Positions 1-7,701 of a stretch of 25,543 nucleotides of DNA are shown here, one piece after another. The stretch is from NCBI GenBank assembly GCA_964518335.1, contig CAZFDT010000071.1, positions 1-25,543 of the forward strand, given 5' to 3'. Every line of letters starts with the position of its first letter. Position 1 is the stretch's first letter. The translations under genes and the position numbers were made by a program. This DNA is from CAZFDT01 sp964518335. GTDB taxonomy: Bacteria > Planctomycetota > Phycisphaerae > Phycisphaerales > Phycisphaeraceae. The notes under the pieces are model-generated. The model saw only the letters and a program-made list of their open reading frames with translations. It was not told the DNA's origin and ran no database searches.

Positions 1-17
1 CGGGGCCGTTGAGACTC

Positions 18-797
18 TCATACCAACTGGATCAGTTTTCGGGGAGCAGGCCAGAAGAACCGCGCGGCACCGCCCTCACCGCCAAGACCCCCATTGTGCA
101 TGAAGATCGCGAAGCCGAAGTTCTCCCCAAGGGCGTACATGTCCTTGAGCATCTCAGTAATGTCGAAATCCACGAAACTCGTTGTGCCGGTCCACTGTGA
201 AACTGCCTGATTGGCATCAGTGAACAGTGGGAATCCGCGTTGCCCATCATCGTTATAGTAATTCTGCGCCGCATCGCGCCACGCCGTATCGGTAGCCAGG
301 GCGGGATTGCCCGTCGGCCACACCACGTCGTTTTCCACATCCATGCGGTTGTAGGTGACATTCGTGGCGTTCTGGCCCGCATCCCTGACCAGCCAGTCCG
401 CAAGCATCCGGTTTACGCTCAACTGCATCGCGCTAGTTCCTACCGAGCGGCGCAGCGACAGCGTTGCACTGTGGATGACGAGGGGTAGGCCGTTGTCTTC
501 CGTGGGCAACAGGTCGAACAGATCCTTGATCGCGAGCAACCCGGTTGCCTGGCCCGAATTGCCTGCACCTTGCGTCGGGAAGCGAACCTCAATCTGACCT
601 GCGTTGGTACCTGTAATGGCTGGCCAAGCGGTGTCCGGGTTGGCGCGTTGGACAAAGGTACCGTCAAACGTGGCGTCGACAAATCCCGTTCCACCACCAC
701 CCTGTCGGAAGCTAGTGGTGATCACATCCGCCGCGACGTAGTGGCCCAGGGTCAGGACGGTCAGCCAAGCGATCAGTCGCGTGCAAGTCATGAGCAT
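18..797 (-). CDS. secreted DNRLRE-like (disaggregatase-related) domain protein
   Basis: This 259-residue protein starts with a typical signal peptide (hydrophobic stretch LIAWLTVLTLG, likely cleavage after YVA around residue 22). The rest reads as one beta-rich domain of the DNRLRE type: an early TSFRQG...FVDATFDGTFV segment, a central SATLSLRRSVGTSAMQLSVNRML strand pair, a DW...T..YNRMD segment and a late FVDFDITEMLKDM strand. Such domains occur in exported proteins of planctomycetes and archaea and probably have an adhesive or carbohydrate-binding role, so no catalytic activity is proposed. A GAGGGA ribosome-binding site lies just before the ATG. The gene faces left and has its own promoter in the gap to the sulfatase operon. 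The protein ends at KLIQLV without a PEP-CTERM or other anchor. In another frame the last bases read WYESLNGP, which resembles the usual C-terminal strand of this family, so a frameshift at the window edge is possible. Confidence 0.6.
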   Translation of the reverse strand: MLMTCTRLIAWLTVLTLGHYVAADVITTSFRQGGGGTGFVDATFDGTFVQRANPDTAWPAITGTNAGQIEVRFPTQGAGNSGQATGLLAIKDLFDLLPTEDNGLPLVIHSATLSLRRSVGTSAMQLSVNRMLADWLVRDAGQNATNVTYNRMDVENDVVWPTGNPALATDTAWRDAAQNYYNDDGQRGFPLFTDANQAVSQWTGTTSFVDFDITEMLKDMYALGENFGFAIFMHNGGLGGEGGAARFFWPAPRKLIQLV

Positions 798-931
798 CTC
801 CCTCAGGGCACGTGATCAAGCAAAGTCATGGCCGATTGGAATGGGAGCGGCCTGATGGGTGACGTCGGAGAACTCCACTGGATTGCCGATCCATCAAACT
901 CTACCCCCTCTTCTCTATTGAGACCAGTTTC

Positions 932-961
932 AGTGTACAAAGATTCAGGTGATACTGTCAA
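932..961 (-). promoter_or_regulatory. sigma70-like promoter for the DNRLRE gene
   Basis: On the minus strand a perfect -35 box TTGACA (956-961) is followed after 18 bases by TACACT (932-937), which matches 4 of 6 bases of the -10 consensus. Transcription would begin near 925 and leave a leader of about 128 bases before the ATG at 797. The shared dyad at 941-956 sits in the spacer. Confidence 0.5.
941..956. promoter_or_regulatory. candidate operator, copy A of shared 16-bp dyad
   Basis: The sequence AGATTCA-GG-TGATACT is an imperfect inverted repeat in which 5 of 7 positions pair around a GG centre. Its right part, TCAGGTGATACT, recurs with small changes at 5432-5443 and 19732-19743, both also just upstream of genes. 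It lies between the -35 and -10 boxes of the minus-strand promoter and about 115 bases before the LamG/sulfatase operon, so it could control either side. Binding by the GntR/LacI protein of this window is an inference. Confidence 0.45.
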
Positions 962-1069
962 GATGTTTTTTGATTTTCGTTCGATCGCGATGAGAGCGGC
1001 TCGGCCCGTCGTGCCGCCTGGTCCTCCTGTAACATATGGGGGATCGCCAACCGCCCCGGAGCGTGCCTG

Positions 1070-1951
1070 ATGGCCTGGCAAAACCCGTTATCCACCGGCG
1101 ATGAGCCTCGGCCGACGGCCCGGGCGCGGCCGGATCGCCTTGCCGATCTGGTGGCGTTCTGGGATTTTCAGGAGCCGGCTGGGCAGGCGCGGCAGTCGAC
1201 CGGCGGACCGGTGCCCCTGACGCTGCGAGAGGCCGCCGGCCCGGTCGAGCGGGTGGCGGGAGGCCTGTTTGGGCCCCATGCCGCCCGCATCGAGCAAGGT
1301 CTTTGGCTGATGATCCCCCGCGCGGAGGTGGGGGGGCTGGACATTCACGGCCCTGCAGCGCAGATCACGGTCGTAGCCTGGATTCAGCGGGTCGCCACGA
1401 CCCCGTGGCAGACCATTGCCGGCATCTGGGGCGAGACACAAGCCACGCGACAGTACTGCCTATTCCTCAACGCTCCGCGTGGGACGAAAGCTGACGAAAT
1501 GCAGCGCTACCCGATGACCGACCGCATTCACGGCCACGTCTCGGCCGTCGGCGGCCCGACCCCGGGACACAAGTACTGTATCACCTACGCCAGCGGCGCC
1601 ACGCCCATCCCTTTCGATCGATGGGTCTGCATCGCCATGAGCTACGACGGGCGGTATTCGCGTGTTTTCGTGGACGGCCGGCTCGATGCCAGGGAGCAGT
1701 ACAACCCGTTCCCCTATCCGTACGGTCTGTACGATGGCGGGTCGAACGGCGCGCCGTTCACCGTCGGAGCAGTGCATCGCCACGGAGCGTGGGGCAACTT
1801 CTTCGGCGGCCTGCTCGGCGGGCTGGCGGTGTACCGTCGGGCGCTGTCCGAAGCGGAGCTGTCGCGCATCGCCCCCCGCGCTCCCACAACCGCAACCGAT
1901 GCCCCCGCGTCCCGGATGCGGACCACTGCAACGGAGTCAGACCATGGCTGA
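1070..1951 (+). CDS. LamG/concanavalin-A-like lectin-fold protein
   Basis: This 293-residue protein has the look of a single LamG (laminin G-like, concanavalin-A-type jelly roll) domain. It opens with LVAFWDFQEPAGQ near residue 28, has a central TVVAWIQR strand, then FDRWVCIAMSYDG followed by RVFVDGRLDAR, and ends with GLLGGLAVYRRALSEAELSRI, the classic last strand and helix of these domains. There is no signal peptide or membrane segment. GGAG at 1058-1061 sits 8 bases before the ATG. The stop overlaps the start of the sulfatase gene by 8 bases, so the two are almost certainly one operon and translationally coupled. A role in glycan recognition alongside the sulfatase is inferred. The tail after residue 270 is low-complexity (Pro, Thr, Ala) and probably a linker. 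Confidence 0.75.
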   Translation: MAWQNPLSTGDEPRPTARARPDRLADLVAFWDFQEPAGQARQSTGGPVPLTLREAAGPVERVAGGLFGPHAARIEQGLWLMIPRAEVGGLDIHGPAAQITVVAWIQRVATTPWQTIAGIWGETQATRQYCLFLNAPRGTKADEMQRYPMTDRIHGHVSAVGGPTPGHKYCITYASGATPIPFDRWVCIAMSYDGRYSRVFVDGRLDAREQYNPFPYPYGLYDGGSNGAPFTVGAVHRHGAWGNFFGGLLGGLAVYRRALSEAELSRIAPRAPTTATDAPASRMRTTATESDHG

Positions 1952-3359
1952 ATCGCCCGCGCCCCAACGTGTCATCTGGATCACCAGCGATCACATGCGC
2001 TACGACCACATCGCGGCCCACGGCCACGATGCGATGGTCAGCCCGCACCTGGACCGCCTCGTCCGCTCGGGGGTGAACTTTCATGACTGTTACGTGCAGA
2101 GCCCGCTGTGCATGCCCAGTCGATGCAGCTTCATGACCGGGCAATATCCGCAGCAGACGGGTGTGACGGAGAACGGCCAGTGCCTGCCGCCGGACTTCGA
2201 GCCGACCGTCGCCACCGCGTTCAAGGCCGCCGGTTACCAGACGGCCCAGATCGGCAAGCTACATTTTCAGCCGCACGAGGATCTGGACTTCGATCCGAGC
2301 CCGCGCCATTGCTACGGATTCGATGTGTTCTGGCCCAGCGAGGAGCGTGGCAACTACTCGGACGCGTACTACCACTGGCTCGAAGGCGCGTGGCCGCAAT
2401 ATACCGCGACGTTTCGCGTGCCGCGCTCGACCGATCCACATCGGCTGGAGACGGAGAAGCATCCACGTCCGCTCGACGTGCCGTGGCAAGCTAGTCACGC
2501 CGGCTGGGTGGTGGACGCGGCCTGCCGTTATCTGTCCTCGCGTGGGGGCAGTCGTCAGTTTCTGCACTTAGGCTTTTACAACCCGCATCCGCCGCTGACG
2601 CCGGTGCGGCAGGCATGGGAGGCGTACGAAGGCCGGGTATTGTCGCCGCCGCAACGCCAAGTCCAGGAGTGGGCGGACAAGCCCGAGCCGATGGCATCGA
2701 TGCTTCGTGGCCGGTGCGACTGGAGCGATGCGGATTTCGACAGCTACCGCCGGGGCCTGGCGGCGATGGTGACGGAGATGGATCTGGCCCTGGGCGCGTT
2801 GATCGATTGGCTGATCGCGCATGACGAGTTCAACGACACACTGCTGGTGTTCAGTTCAGACCATGGCGACTTCGCCGGGGACCACGGCATGACACATAAG
2901 GGCCCGGCATTCTATGATGGGGTCATGCATGTGCCACTGGTGCTGCACTGGCCCGACGGGTTGAAGACGACCCGCCGCGACTGCCGTGGCCTGTTCGAGA
3001 TGGTGGACCTGCTGCCGACGCTGCTTGGCTTGTGCGGCACCCGACCGCATGCGGCCATGGTGGGTCATGATGTATCCGCCTCGCTGCTGGCCGGCGACGC
3101 CCCGCTTGGCCGCACGGACGTGCTGGCGTTCCACGGCAGCGGCATGGCCATGCTGCGCACCGACCGGCACAAGTACATGCGTTACGAACCCAGTGGCGGT
3201 GAGGTGCTCTTTGACCTGACCGACCCAGACGGCGCCGAGTGCATCAACCGCGCCAACGACCCGGCCTGCGCGGGTATTCTCGACGCGCTACGGCAACGCA
3301 TGCTGACCCGGTGCCTGATGGCCAGTTCGTCACAGCGACCGCGCCTTCATCCATTCTGA
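1944..3359 (+). CDS. type I (formylglycine-dependent) sulfatase
   Basis: This 471-residue enzyme hydrolyses sulfate esters, probably on a glycan or small sulfated compound. The active-site signature CMPSR lies at residues 56-60 (C-x-P-S-R), where Cys56 would be converted to formylglycine by a maturase not seen in this window. The N-terminal metal-binding strand reads VIWITSDHMRYDHI. The second metal site is SSDHGDFAGDHGM, followed by the HKGPAFYDG..HVPLVLHWP strand typical of the alkaline-phosphatase superfamily. The start at 1944 is chosen because GGAG (1933-1936) lies 7 bases upstream and family homology begins at once; the same frame is open further upstream only as a shadow of the LamG gene. 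No signal peptide is visible, so the enzyme appears cytoplasmic, which would require uptake of the sulfated substrate. The substrate cannot be read from the sequence. Confidence 0.93.
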   Translation: MAESPAPQRVIWITSDHMRYDHIAAHGHDAMVSPHLDRLVRSGVNFHDCYVQSPLCMPSRCSFMTGQYPQQTGVTENGQCLPPDFEPTVATAFKAAGYQTAQIGKLHFQPHEDLDFDPSPRHCYGFDVFWPSEERGNYSDAYYHWLEGAWPQYTATFRVPRSTDPHRLETEKHPRPLDVPWQASHAGWVVDAACRYLSSRGGSRQFLHLGFYNPHPPLTPVRQAWEAYEGRVLSPPQRQVQEWADKPEPMASMLRGRCDWSDADFDSYRRGLAAMVTEMDLALGALIDWLIAHDEFNDTLLVFSSDHGDFAGDHGMTHKGPAFYDGVMHVPLVLHWPDGLKTTRRDCRGLFEMVDLLPTLLGLCGTRPHAAMVGHDVSASLLAGDAPLGRTDVLAFHGSGMAMLRTDRHKYMRYEPSGGEVLFDLTDPDGAECINRANDPACAGILDALRQRMLTRCLMASSSQRPRLHPF

Positions 3360-3488
3360 GAGTCGCGCCTCACAAGCCCGCAGCCGATTATGCGCATGGC
3401 CACCATGGCTGAGCCACCCCACACGCAGGCATCTTTGCTGGCCGACCTGCGTCAGCACTGCGGGATGGATAGGGGGTAGATCTGGATT

Positions 3489-4217
3489 GTGCATTCGTCG
3501 ATGAAAGCCATCGCACCGGTGGCGGGCGGGCCGCGGACGGTCATCGCCGCGATGATGCAGGCTCTTGGGGACAGTGGCACACTGCGCATGCCCACGTTTG
3601 CCGATCCGCAACCGGACGGTCGGTTCGATGTGCGATCGACGCCAAGCCGCACGGGGCTGATCACGGAGACATTCCGCGCGATGCCCGATATTCGGCGGAG
3701 CCTGCACCCGACGCACGCCGTGGCCGCTTGGGGCCGACGTCGTGACGAACTGCTTGCCGGACACGACCGCACCTCAGGGATAGGTCTGCACAGCCCGATG
3801 CACAAGGCGGCCCTAGCCGGGGCCAAGGTGTTGCTGCTGGGCTGCGACTTCACGACCTGCAGTCTCATCCACATTGCCGAGGCGATCTGTCGCGTCCCAT
3901 ACTTGGGCAAAGCGAGGTATCACGGGTACGAGCAAACGCTGACGCTCATTGACGACGAGGGACGCGAACACCGCATCCCCCCGCGCGATCCGCCGGGGCA
4001 TTCGAGACATTTCGTCAAGGTGGCGGCAAGGCTGCAGCAGCGAGGCCGGCTACAGCACGGACGCATCGGGCAGGTGGCGTGCATGAGCTTCGATGCCATG
4101 GAGGGTCTGCGGGAAGCGATCGATCTACTGACCGAGAAACCCCTAGCCCTGCTGTGCACGCGACCGAAGTGCGTTTACTTCAGCCAGGCGTGGCGGGCGG
4201 TCACATCGCGCGGCTGA
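3489..4217 (+). CDS. AAC(3)-family N-acetyltransferase, probably N-terminally broken
   Basis: The protein matches the aminoglycoside 3-N-acetyltransferase family: HSSMKAIAPVAGGPRTVIAA at its start, then GTLRMPTF, HPTHAVAAWG, and SLIHIAEA, which keeps the family His and Glu. Such enzymes use acetyl-CoA to acetylate an amino group; in environmental loci the true substrate is usually not an antibiotic. The open frame begins at a GTG (3489) with only a distant G-rich stretch upstream. The same frame upstream encodes the missing N-terminus (LLADLRQHCGMDRG) from possible starts at 3390, 3396 or 3405, but a TAG at 3477-3479 interrupts it exactly where the family has Asp in G-D-x-L-x-V-H-S-S. This is either a pseudogene, a shortened protein or a sequence error. 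Its end overlaps the convergent regulator gene by 17 bases. Confidence 0.7.
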   Translation: MHSSMKAIAPVAGGPRTVIAAMMQALGDSGTLRMPTFADPQPDGRFDVRSTPSRTGLITETFRAMPDIRRSLHPTHAVAAWGRRRDELLAGHDRTSGIGLHSPMHKAALAGAKVLLLGCDFTTCSLIHIAEAICRVPYLGKARYHGYEQTLTLIDDEGREHRIPPRDPPGHSRHFVKVAARLQQRGRLQHGRIGQVACMSFDAMEGLREAIDLLTEKPLALLCTRPKCVYFSQAWRAVTSRG

Positions 4218-5376
4218 TGCCGAAGTCCGGGTACGCCCGGTGCAACTCCTCACAGACGTCGTCACTGATCGGGCACGACTCGCGGATGACCAGGCTGCCG
4301 GGCACCCGTCGCCGTTCAATGCGAATTGTGTTTTCCTCGATCATGGCCTTGAGCATATTGGCTGCCTCGCGGCCGATCGCCTCGGCCGGCTGGGTCAAGG
4401 CGGTCAGCGGCGGTTGGGCGATCGCCGCCAGACCCATCCCGCCGGAGCTGACCAACCGCACATCCTGCGGGATGGACAGGCCTAGCTTGGCGCAGGCGCG
4501 GATCACGCCGAAGGCGATGGTATCGCTGTGGGCGAAGATCGCCTGCGGTCGATCGGGGCGCTTGAAGTATTCGAGGGCGACGGTTTCCGGGGCGCCGTGG
4601 CTAACAGCAACCTCCAACCCGCCCAAGGGCGCGCCGGTCTGGAGAAAGCCTTGGATCAGCCCGGTGACCTTCTCCATCTCAGTCTGCGATGTGTGCGTAC
4701 CGCGGCTCATGAGCATGAGCGTGCGGTGGTGCCCCAGGCGGGCCAGGCAATGTCCGACCAGTCGGCAACCCATGAGGTTGTCGGCGGCGACGTAGTTGTG
4801 AATGGCGGTCTGGTTGGGGCTGTTGACCACGACCCACGGAACGCCCCAGTTCTGCAGCGCCTCGTCGAGGCGCACGAGCGCCTCGTGATGGAAGTAGATC
4901 ACGCCGCTGAGCATGCTGCCGAAGTCCTCGAGCCGTTCGAGCAGTTCGGGGATCGGATCGGGCACAGCGTGGTTGGTCTGCAGGACCATGGGGTGGAACT
5001 TGTCGCCGGTAAGGGCCTCTTGGGCGGCATGGGTGATTCGCCAAGCGTAGTCGGTGATGCCCGGACCCTGAGCGATGCGCTCGGCGGAGATGATGGCGAC
5101 CTGCCGGTTGCGGCCGGCGCGGGGGATGCGTGCGCGGACGATGGTCCCGCGTCGCGGCTGGCGCTGGATGAGACCCTGGGCTTCCAGTTCACGGAGAACG
5201 CCCTGCACGGTAATTGAACTCACGTGACTTTCCTGCGCTAGAATCCGCGTCGGCGGGATGGGCGTACCCACCGGCCACTCGCCCTGGCGAATGCGATGGC
5301 GCAACTGCTCAGCAATCTGGCTTGTTCTCGTAAACCTGGACTTAGAATGTGTTTGTGGTGTCGTCATGGTCCGCAT
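4201..5376 (-). CDS. GntR-type winged-helix regulator with LacI-type sensor domain
   Basis: This transcription factor of about 391 residues combines an N-terminal GntR-like winged helix (roughly residues 12-75: SQIAEQLRHRIRQGEWPVG, PTRILAQ, SSITVQGVLRELEAQGLI) with a C-terminal periplasmic-binding-protein-like sensor as in LacI/PurR (roughly 85-375: QVAIISAERI, GVIYFHHEAL, PWVVVNSPNQ, YVAADNLMGCRLVGHCLARLG, AIFAHSDTIAFGVIRA). Proteins of this design usually bind a sugar and repress a nearby catabolic operon. The start is uncertain: ATG at 5376, 5367 or 5424 are possible and none has a strong ribosome-binding site. The start at 5376 leaves a normal short tail before the DNA-binding domain. The frame is open to 5616, but that part runs through the divergent gene. 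The divergent DUF3604 operon and the dyad at 5428-5443 are the likely targets, possibly with autoregulation. Confidence 0.9.
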   Translation of the reverse strand: MRTMTTPQTHSKSRFTRTSQIAEQLRHRIRQGEWPVGTPIPPTRILAQESHVSSITVQGVLRELEAQGLIQRQPRRGTIVRARIPRAGRNRQVAIISAERIAQGPGITDYAWRITHAAQEALTGDKFHPMVLQTNHAVPDPIPELLERLEDFGSMLSGVIYFHHEALVRLDEALQNWGVPWVVVNSPNQTAIHNYVAADNLMGCRLVGHCLARLGHHRTLMLMSRGTHTSQTEMEKVTGLIQGFLQTGAPLGGLEVAVSHGAPETVALEYFKRPDRPQAIFAHSDTIAFGVIRACAKLGLSIPQDVRLVSSGGMGLAAIAQPPLTALTQPAEAIGREAANMLKAMIEENTIRIERRRVPGSLVIRESCPISDDVCEELHRAYPDFGISRAM

Positions 5377-5427
5377 GGCTCGTCTGGCCAGCCCCCTTGT
5401 GGTAAGGATATCTACAATCATCATACG

Positions 5428-5443
5428 AGTGTCTGGTGATTCT
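5428..5443. promoter_or_regulatory. candidate operator, copy B of shared 16-bp dyad
   Basis: AGTGTCT-GG-TGATTCT shows the same dyad as copies A and C, with 4 of 7 pairs kept. It lies in the 96-base gap between the GntR/LacI regulator gene and the DUF3604 operon and covers the -35 position relative to the TATAAT box at 5461. A protein bound here would block transcription of the operon and could also affect the regulator's own promoter. Confidence 0.45.
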
Positions 5444-5460
5444 GTCGATGGTTTTCGGGC

Positions 5461-5466
5461 TATAAT
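5461..5466 (+). promoter_or_regulatory. consensus -10 box, probably giving a leaderless transcript
   Basis: A perfect TATAAT ends 6 bases before the ATG at 5473, so the predicted transcription start coincides with the A of the start codon. No ribosome-binding site exists or could fit, which suggests a leaderless mRNA. The -35 element is weak; GTGATT at 5436-5441 is the best match and overlaps the candidate operator, so the promoter may depend on removal of a repressor. Confidence 0.5.
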
Positions 5467-5472
5467 GGCTCC

Positions 5473-7656
5473 ATGCACCTCGCCGATCAACGCCTGGGGG
5501 TCGTCCGACTCAGCCCGTCCGGACCCGTCGTGGCCGGCACCTATGGCCAGTGGACGTTTGTCTACACCGTCGGTGACTACGGTTTGGATGAGGGGGCGAC
5601 CATCAAACTGGCCCAACGATCACCCTCGGACTGGGGTGTGCCCCAGTTCGACCGTCCCACCGAAGAGGGCTACACTACCGTTACCACCACCGGCCGGGCA
5701 CACCTGCGCTGCCGGTATGACACCAAGGCCCACGAACGTCCCTGGTTCAAGTGTCTGGTCTTCGACGTCTTCGACGGCTACTTCGAACCGGGCGACACGA
5801 TCACCGTCACCCTCGGCGATCAGTCTCAAGGCTCGGTCGGCATCCGCGCCCAGTCGTTTCAGGAGACCGAACACGAATTTCGCCTACTGGTCGATCCGAC
5901 GAACGCCTGCGTGGCGCGTCCGTTGCCTTCGTCGCCACGTGTCGCTGTCATCGCTGGCGAGCCGGTAAAACTCGTGGTGATCGTGCCCACACAGGCCGTG
6001 GTGGATGAGCCGGTGGAGGTGTTCGTCCGCGGTGAAGACGTCTGGGGCAACCCGACTGCCGTGCCGCAACCGCTCACGTTGGCGTGGGAAGGCGATGCCC
6101 CGGCTCGGTTCGTGAACGGCAAGCTCATGGCCACCGGCGCCGGCACAGGGCAGGTTCTAGCCGCCGCCGGCAACAGGATGGCACGGTCTAATCCGCTTAC
6201 TTTCCATGTCACGCCGCCGAAGCTGCAACGCTACTGGGGTGACCTGCACGCACAGACTGAGGCGACCGTCGGCACCGGCACCGAGCAGGAGTACTTTACC
6301 TTCGCCCGCGACCAGGCCCGCATCGACTTCGCCTCACACCAGGGCAACGACTTTCAGATGACCGATGAGGATTGGGACCGGCTTAACCGCGTCGTCGCTC
6401 AGTTCCATGTCGACCATGGCTTCGTTGTCTTCCCAGGGTACGAGTGGTCGGCCAATACCCCCGCCGGCGGCGACCGCAACGTCTTCTACCGCGAAGAGGG
6501 CATGCCGATTATCCGGTCGAGCCACTGGCAGGTGCCCCAGGTGCCCGAGGATGACGTGACGCCGGCCCATCCGGCTGACGTGTTCTTCCAGCGGTTGCGC
6601 GAGAAGGTGGACCTGAACAAGGTGTTGGTCGGTTCGCACGTGGGTGGACGCTATGCCGACATCCGCCGCTACTTCGATCCACAGCTGGCCCCGCTGGTGG
6701 AACTGGTCTCGTGCTGGGGTGTGTTCGAGTGGCTGCTGTGGGATGCATTCGACGCCGGCCACGTCGTCGGCGTGATGTGCAACTCCGACGGTCACAAGGG
6801 CCGGCCTGGCGCGGAAGGCCCCGGCGCAGGCAAATTCGGCATTGGCTCGGGGCTCACCTGCGCACTGGCGGTATCGCTGACCCGGACCGCGATCTTTGAC
6901 GCCCTGCATCAGCGCCGCTGCTACGGCACCACTGGACCGCGCATCGACCTGGACTTCCAGATCGACGGTCAGCCCATGGGCTCGGTCGTGAACGTCGCAC
7001 TCGCGTCGCCGCCAGACCGGTCGTTGCACTTGACCGCCACGGCATGTTGCCCAGAACCGATTGAGGCGATGATCCTGTATCGCGGCAGGGAGCCGGTGCA
7101 GGTGCTTCGGCCGGCAGCTTTCGATCAGTTGGGTGATTCGCGGTACGTGCGTGTGGCTTGGCGCGGCGCTCGCATGCGCGGCCGTGGCCGACGGGTAGAC
7201 TGGTCCGGTTCGCTTCATGCCGAGGATGCTCGCATACTCGACGTGCGGACCTACGCCTTCGACTCGGCGGCTGACGGCATCACCCATTACGACAAGACCG
7301 TCGTCCGCTTCCGTTCGCAAACCACCGGCGATACGGACGGGCTGATACTCGAACTCGATCAGGCGACGCGCGGACGGCTTGTGCTCGACACCGCCGCCGG
7401 TCGCTGTGACATCGATCTGGCCCGGTTGCCCGGCGACGCCGAGCCGAGGGCGTTTGACCTCGGCGGCATCGACATGGGCGTGCGGTTCCAACGCTACCCG
7501 GACCCCGGACAACTGCGCGACCGCGTGCTGCACCTTGAGACGATGGTCGAGCCTACGCTCGGTCGGACGACCCCGTGGTTTGTCAAGATCTTGCAGTGTG
7601 ACGGTCATATGGCCTGGTCCAGCCCGATCTATCTGCGAGCTAACGCGGCCGACTGA
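5473..7656 (+). CDS. DUF3604-family PHP-like metallohydrolase
   Basis: This 727-residue protein belongs by its motifs to the DUF3604 family, which resembles PHP-type metal-dependent phosphoesterases. Residues 1-245 form beta-rich N-terminal domains. The hydrolase part starts with RYWGDLHAQTEATVGTG (Asp257 and His259 as likely metal ligands), continues with FASHQGND (288-293), VFPGYEWSANTPAGGDRNV (319-337), VLVGSHVGGR (384-393) and CNSDGHKGRPG (436-446), and ends in a beta-sandwich-like tail. The true substrate of the family is not established; members often sit next to sulfatases and glycan enzymes. No signal peptide is seen. The start at 5473 is supported by a TATAAT box placed for leaderless transcription. 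It is the first gene of a three-gene operon, with 45 bases to the next gene, and is divergent from the GntR/LacI regulator. Confidence 0.85.
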   Translation: MHLADQRLGVVRLSPSGPVVAGTYGQWTFVYTVGDYGLDEGATIKLAQRSPSDWGVPQFDRPTEEGYTTVTTTGRAHLRCRYDTKAHERPWFKCLVFDVFDGYFEPGDTITVTLGDQSQGSVGIRAQSFQETEHEFRLLVDPTNACVARPLPSSPRVAVIAGEPVKLVVIVPTQAVVDEPVEVFVRGEDVWGNPTAVPQPLTLAWEGDAPARFVNGKLMATGAGTGQVLAAAGNRMARSNPLTFHVTPPKLQRYWGDLHAQTEATVGTGTEQEYFTFARDQARIDFASHQGNDFQMTDEDWDRLNRVVAQFHVDHGFVVFPGYEWSANTPAGGDRNVFYREEGMPIIRSSHWQVPQVPEDDVTPAHPADVFFQRLREKVDLNKVLVGSHVGGRYADIRRYFDPQLAPLVELVSCWGVFEWLLWDAFDAGHVVGVMCNSDGHKGRPGAEGPGAGKFGIGSGLTCALAVSLTRTAIFDALHQRRCYGTTGPRIDLDFQIDGQPMGSVVNVALASPPDRSLHLTATACCPEPIEAMILYRGREPVQVLRPAAFDQLGDSRYVRVAWRGARMRGRGRRVDWSGSLHAEDARILDVRTYAFDSAADGITHYDKTVVRFRSQTTGDTDGLILELDQATRGRLVLDTAAGRCDIDLARLPGDAEPRAFDLGGIDMGVRFQRYPDPGQLRDRVLHLETMVEPTLGRTTPWFVKILQCDGHMAWSSPIYLRANAAD

Positions 7657-7701
7657 TCCGCCGTCCAGTCACCACAGGGAACCTCTCCACAAGGAACCGC
7701 C

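Noticed and set aside
828..1070. 80-codon plus-strand frame in the gap before the LamG gene
   Set aside because: It overlaps the minus-strand promoter and has no ribosome-binding site or protein-like features.
1662..1943. Upstream extension of the sulfatase frame
   Set aside because: It overlaps the LamG gene in another frame and encodes Ser/Arg/Cys-rich shadow sequence; the start at 1944 has a good ribosome-binding site.
5377..5616. Upstream extension of the GntR/LacI regulator
   Set aside because: It would run through the divergent promoter and into the DUF3604 coding region, and shows no domain.
6334..7608. 424-codon open frame on the minus strand
   Set aside because: It lies fully antisense to the DUF3604 gene, has no recognisable motif, and is explained by high GC and the codon use of the real gene.
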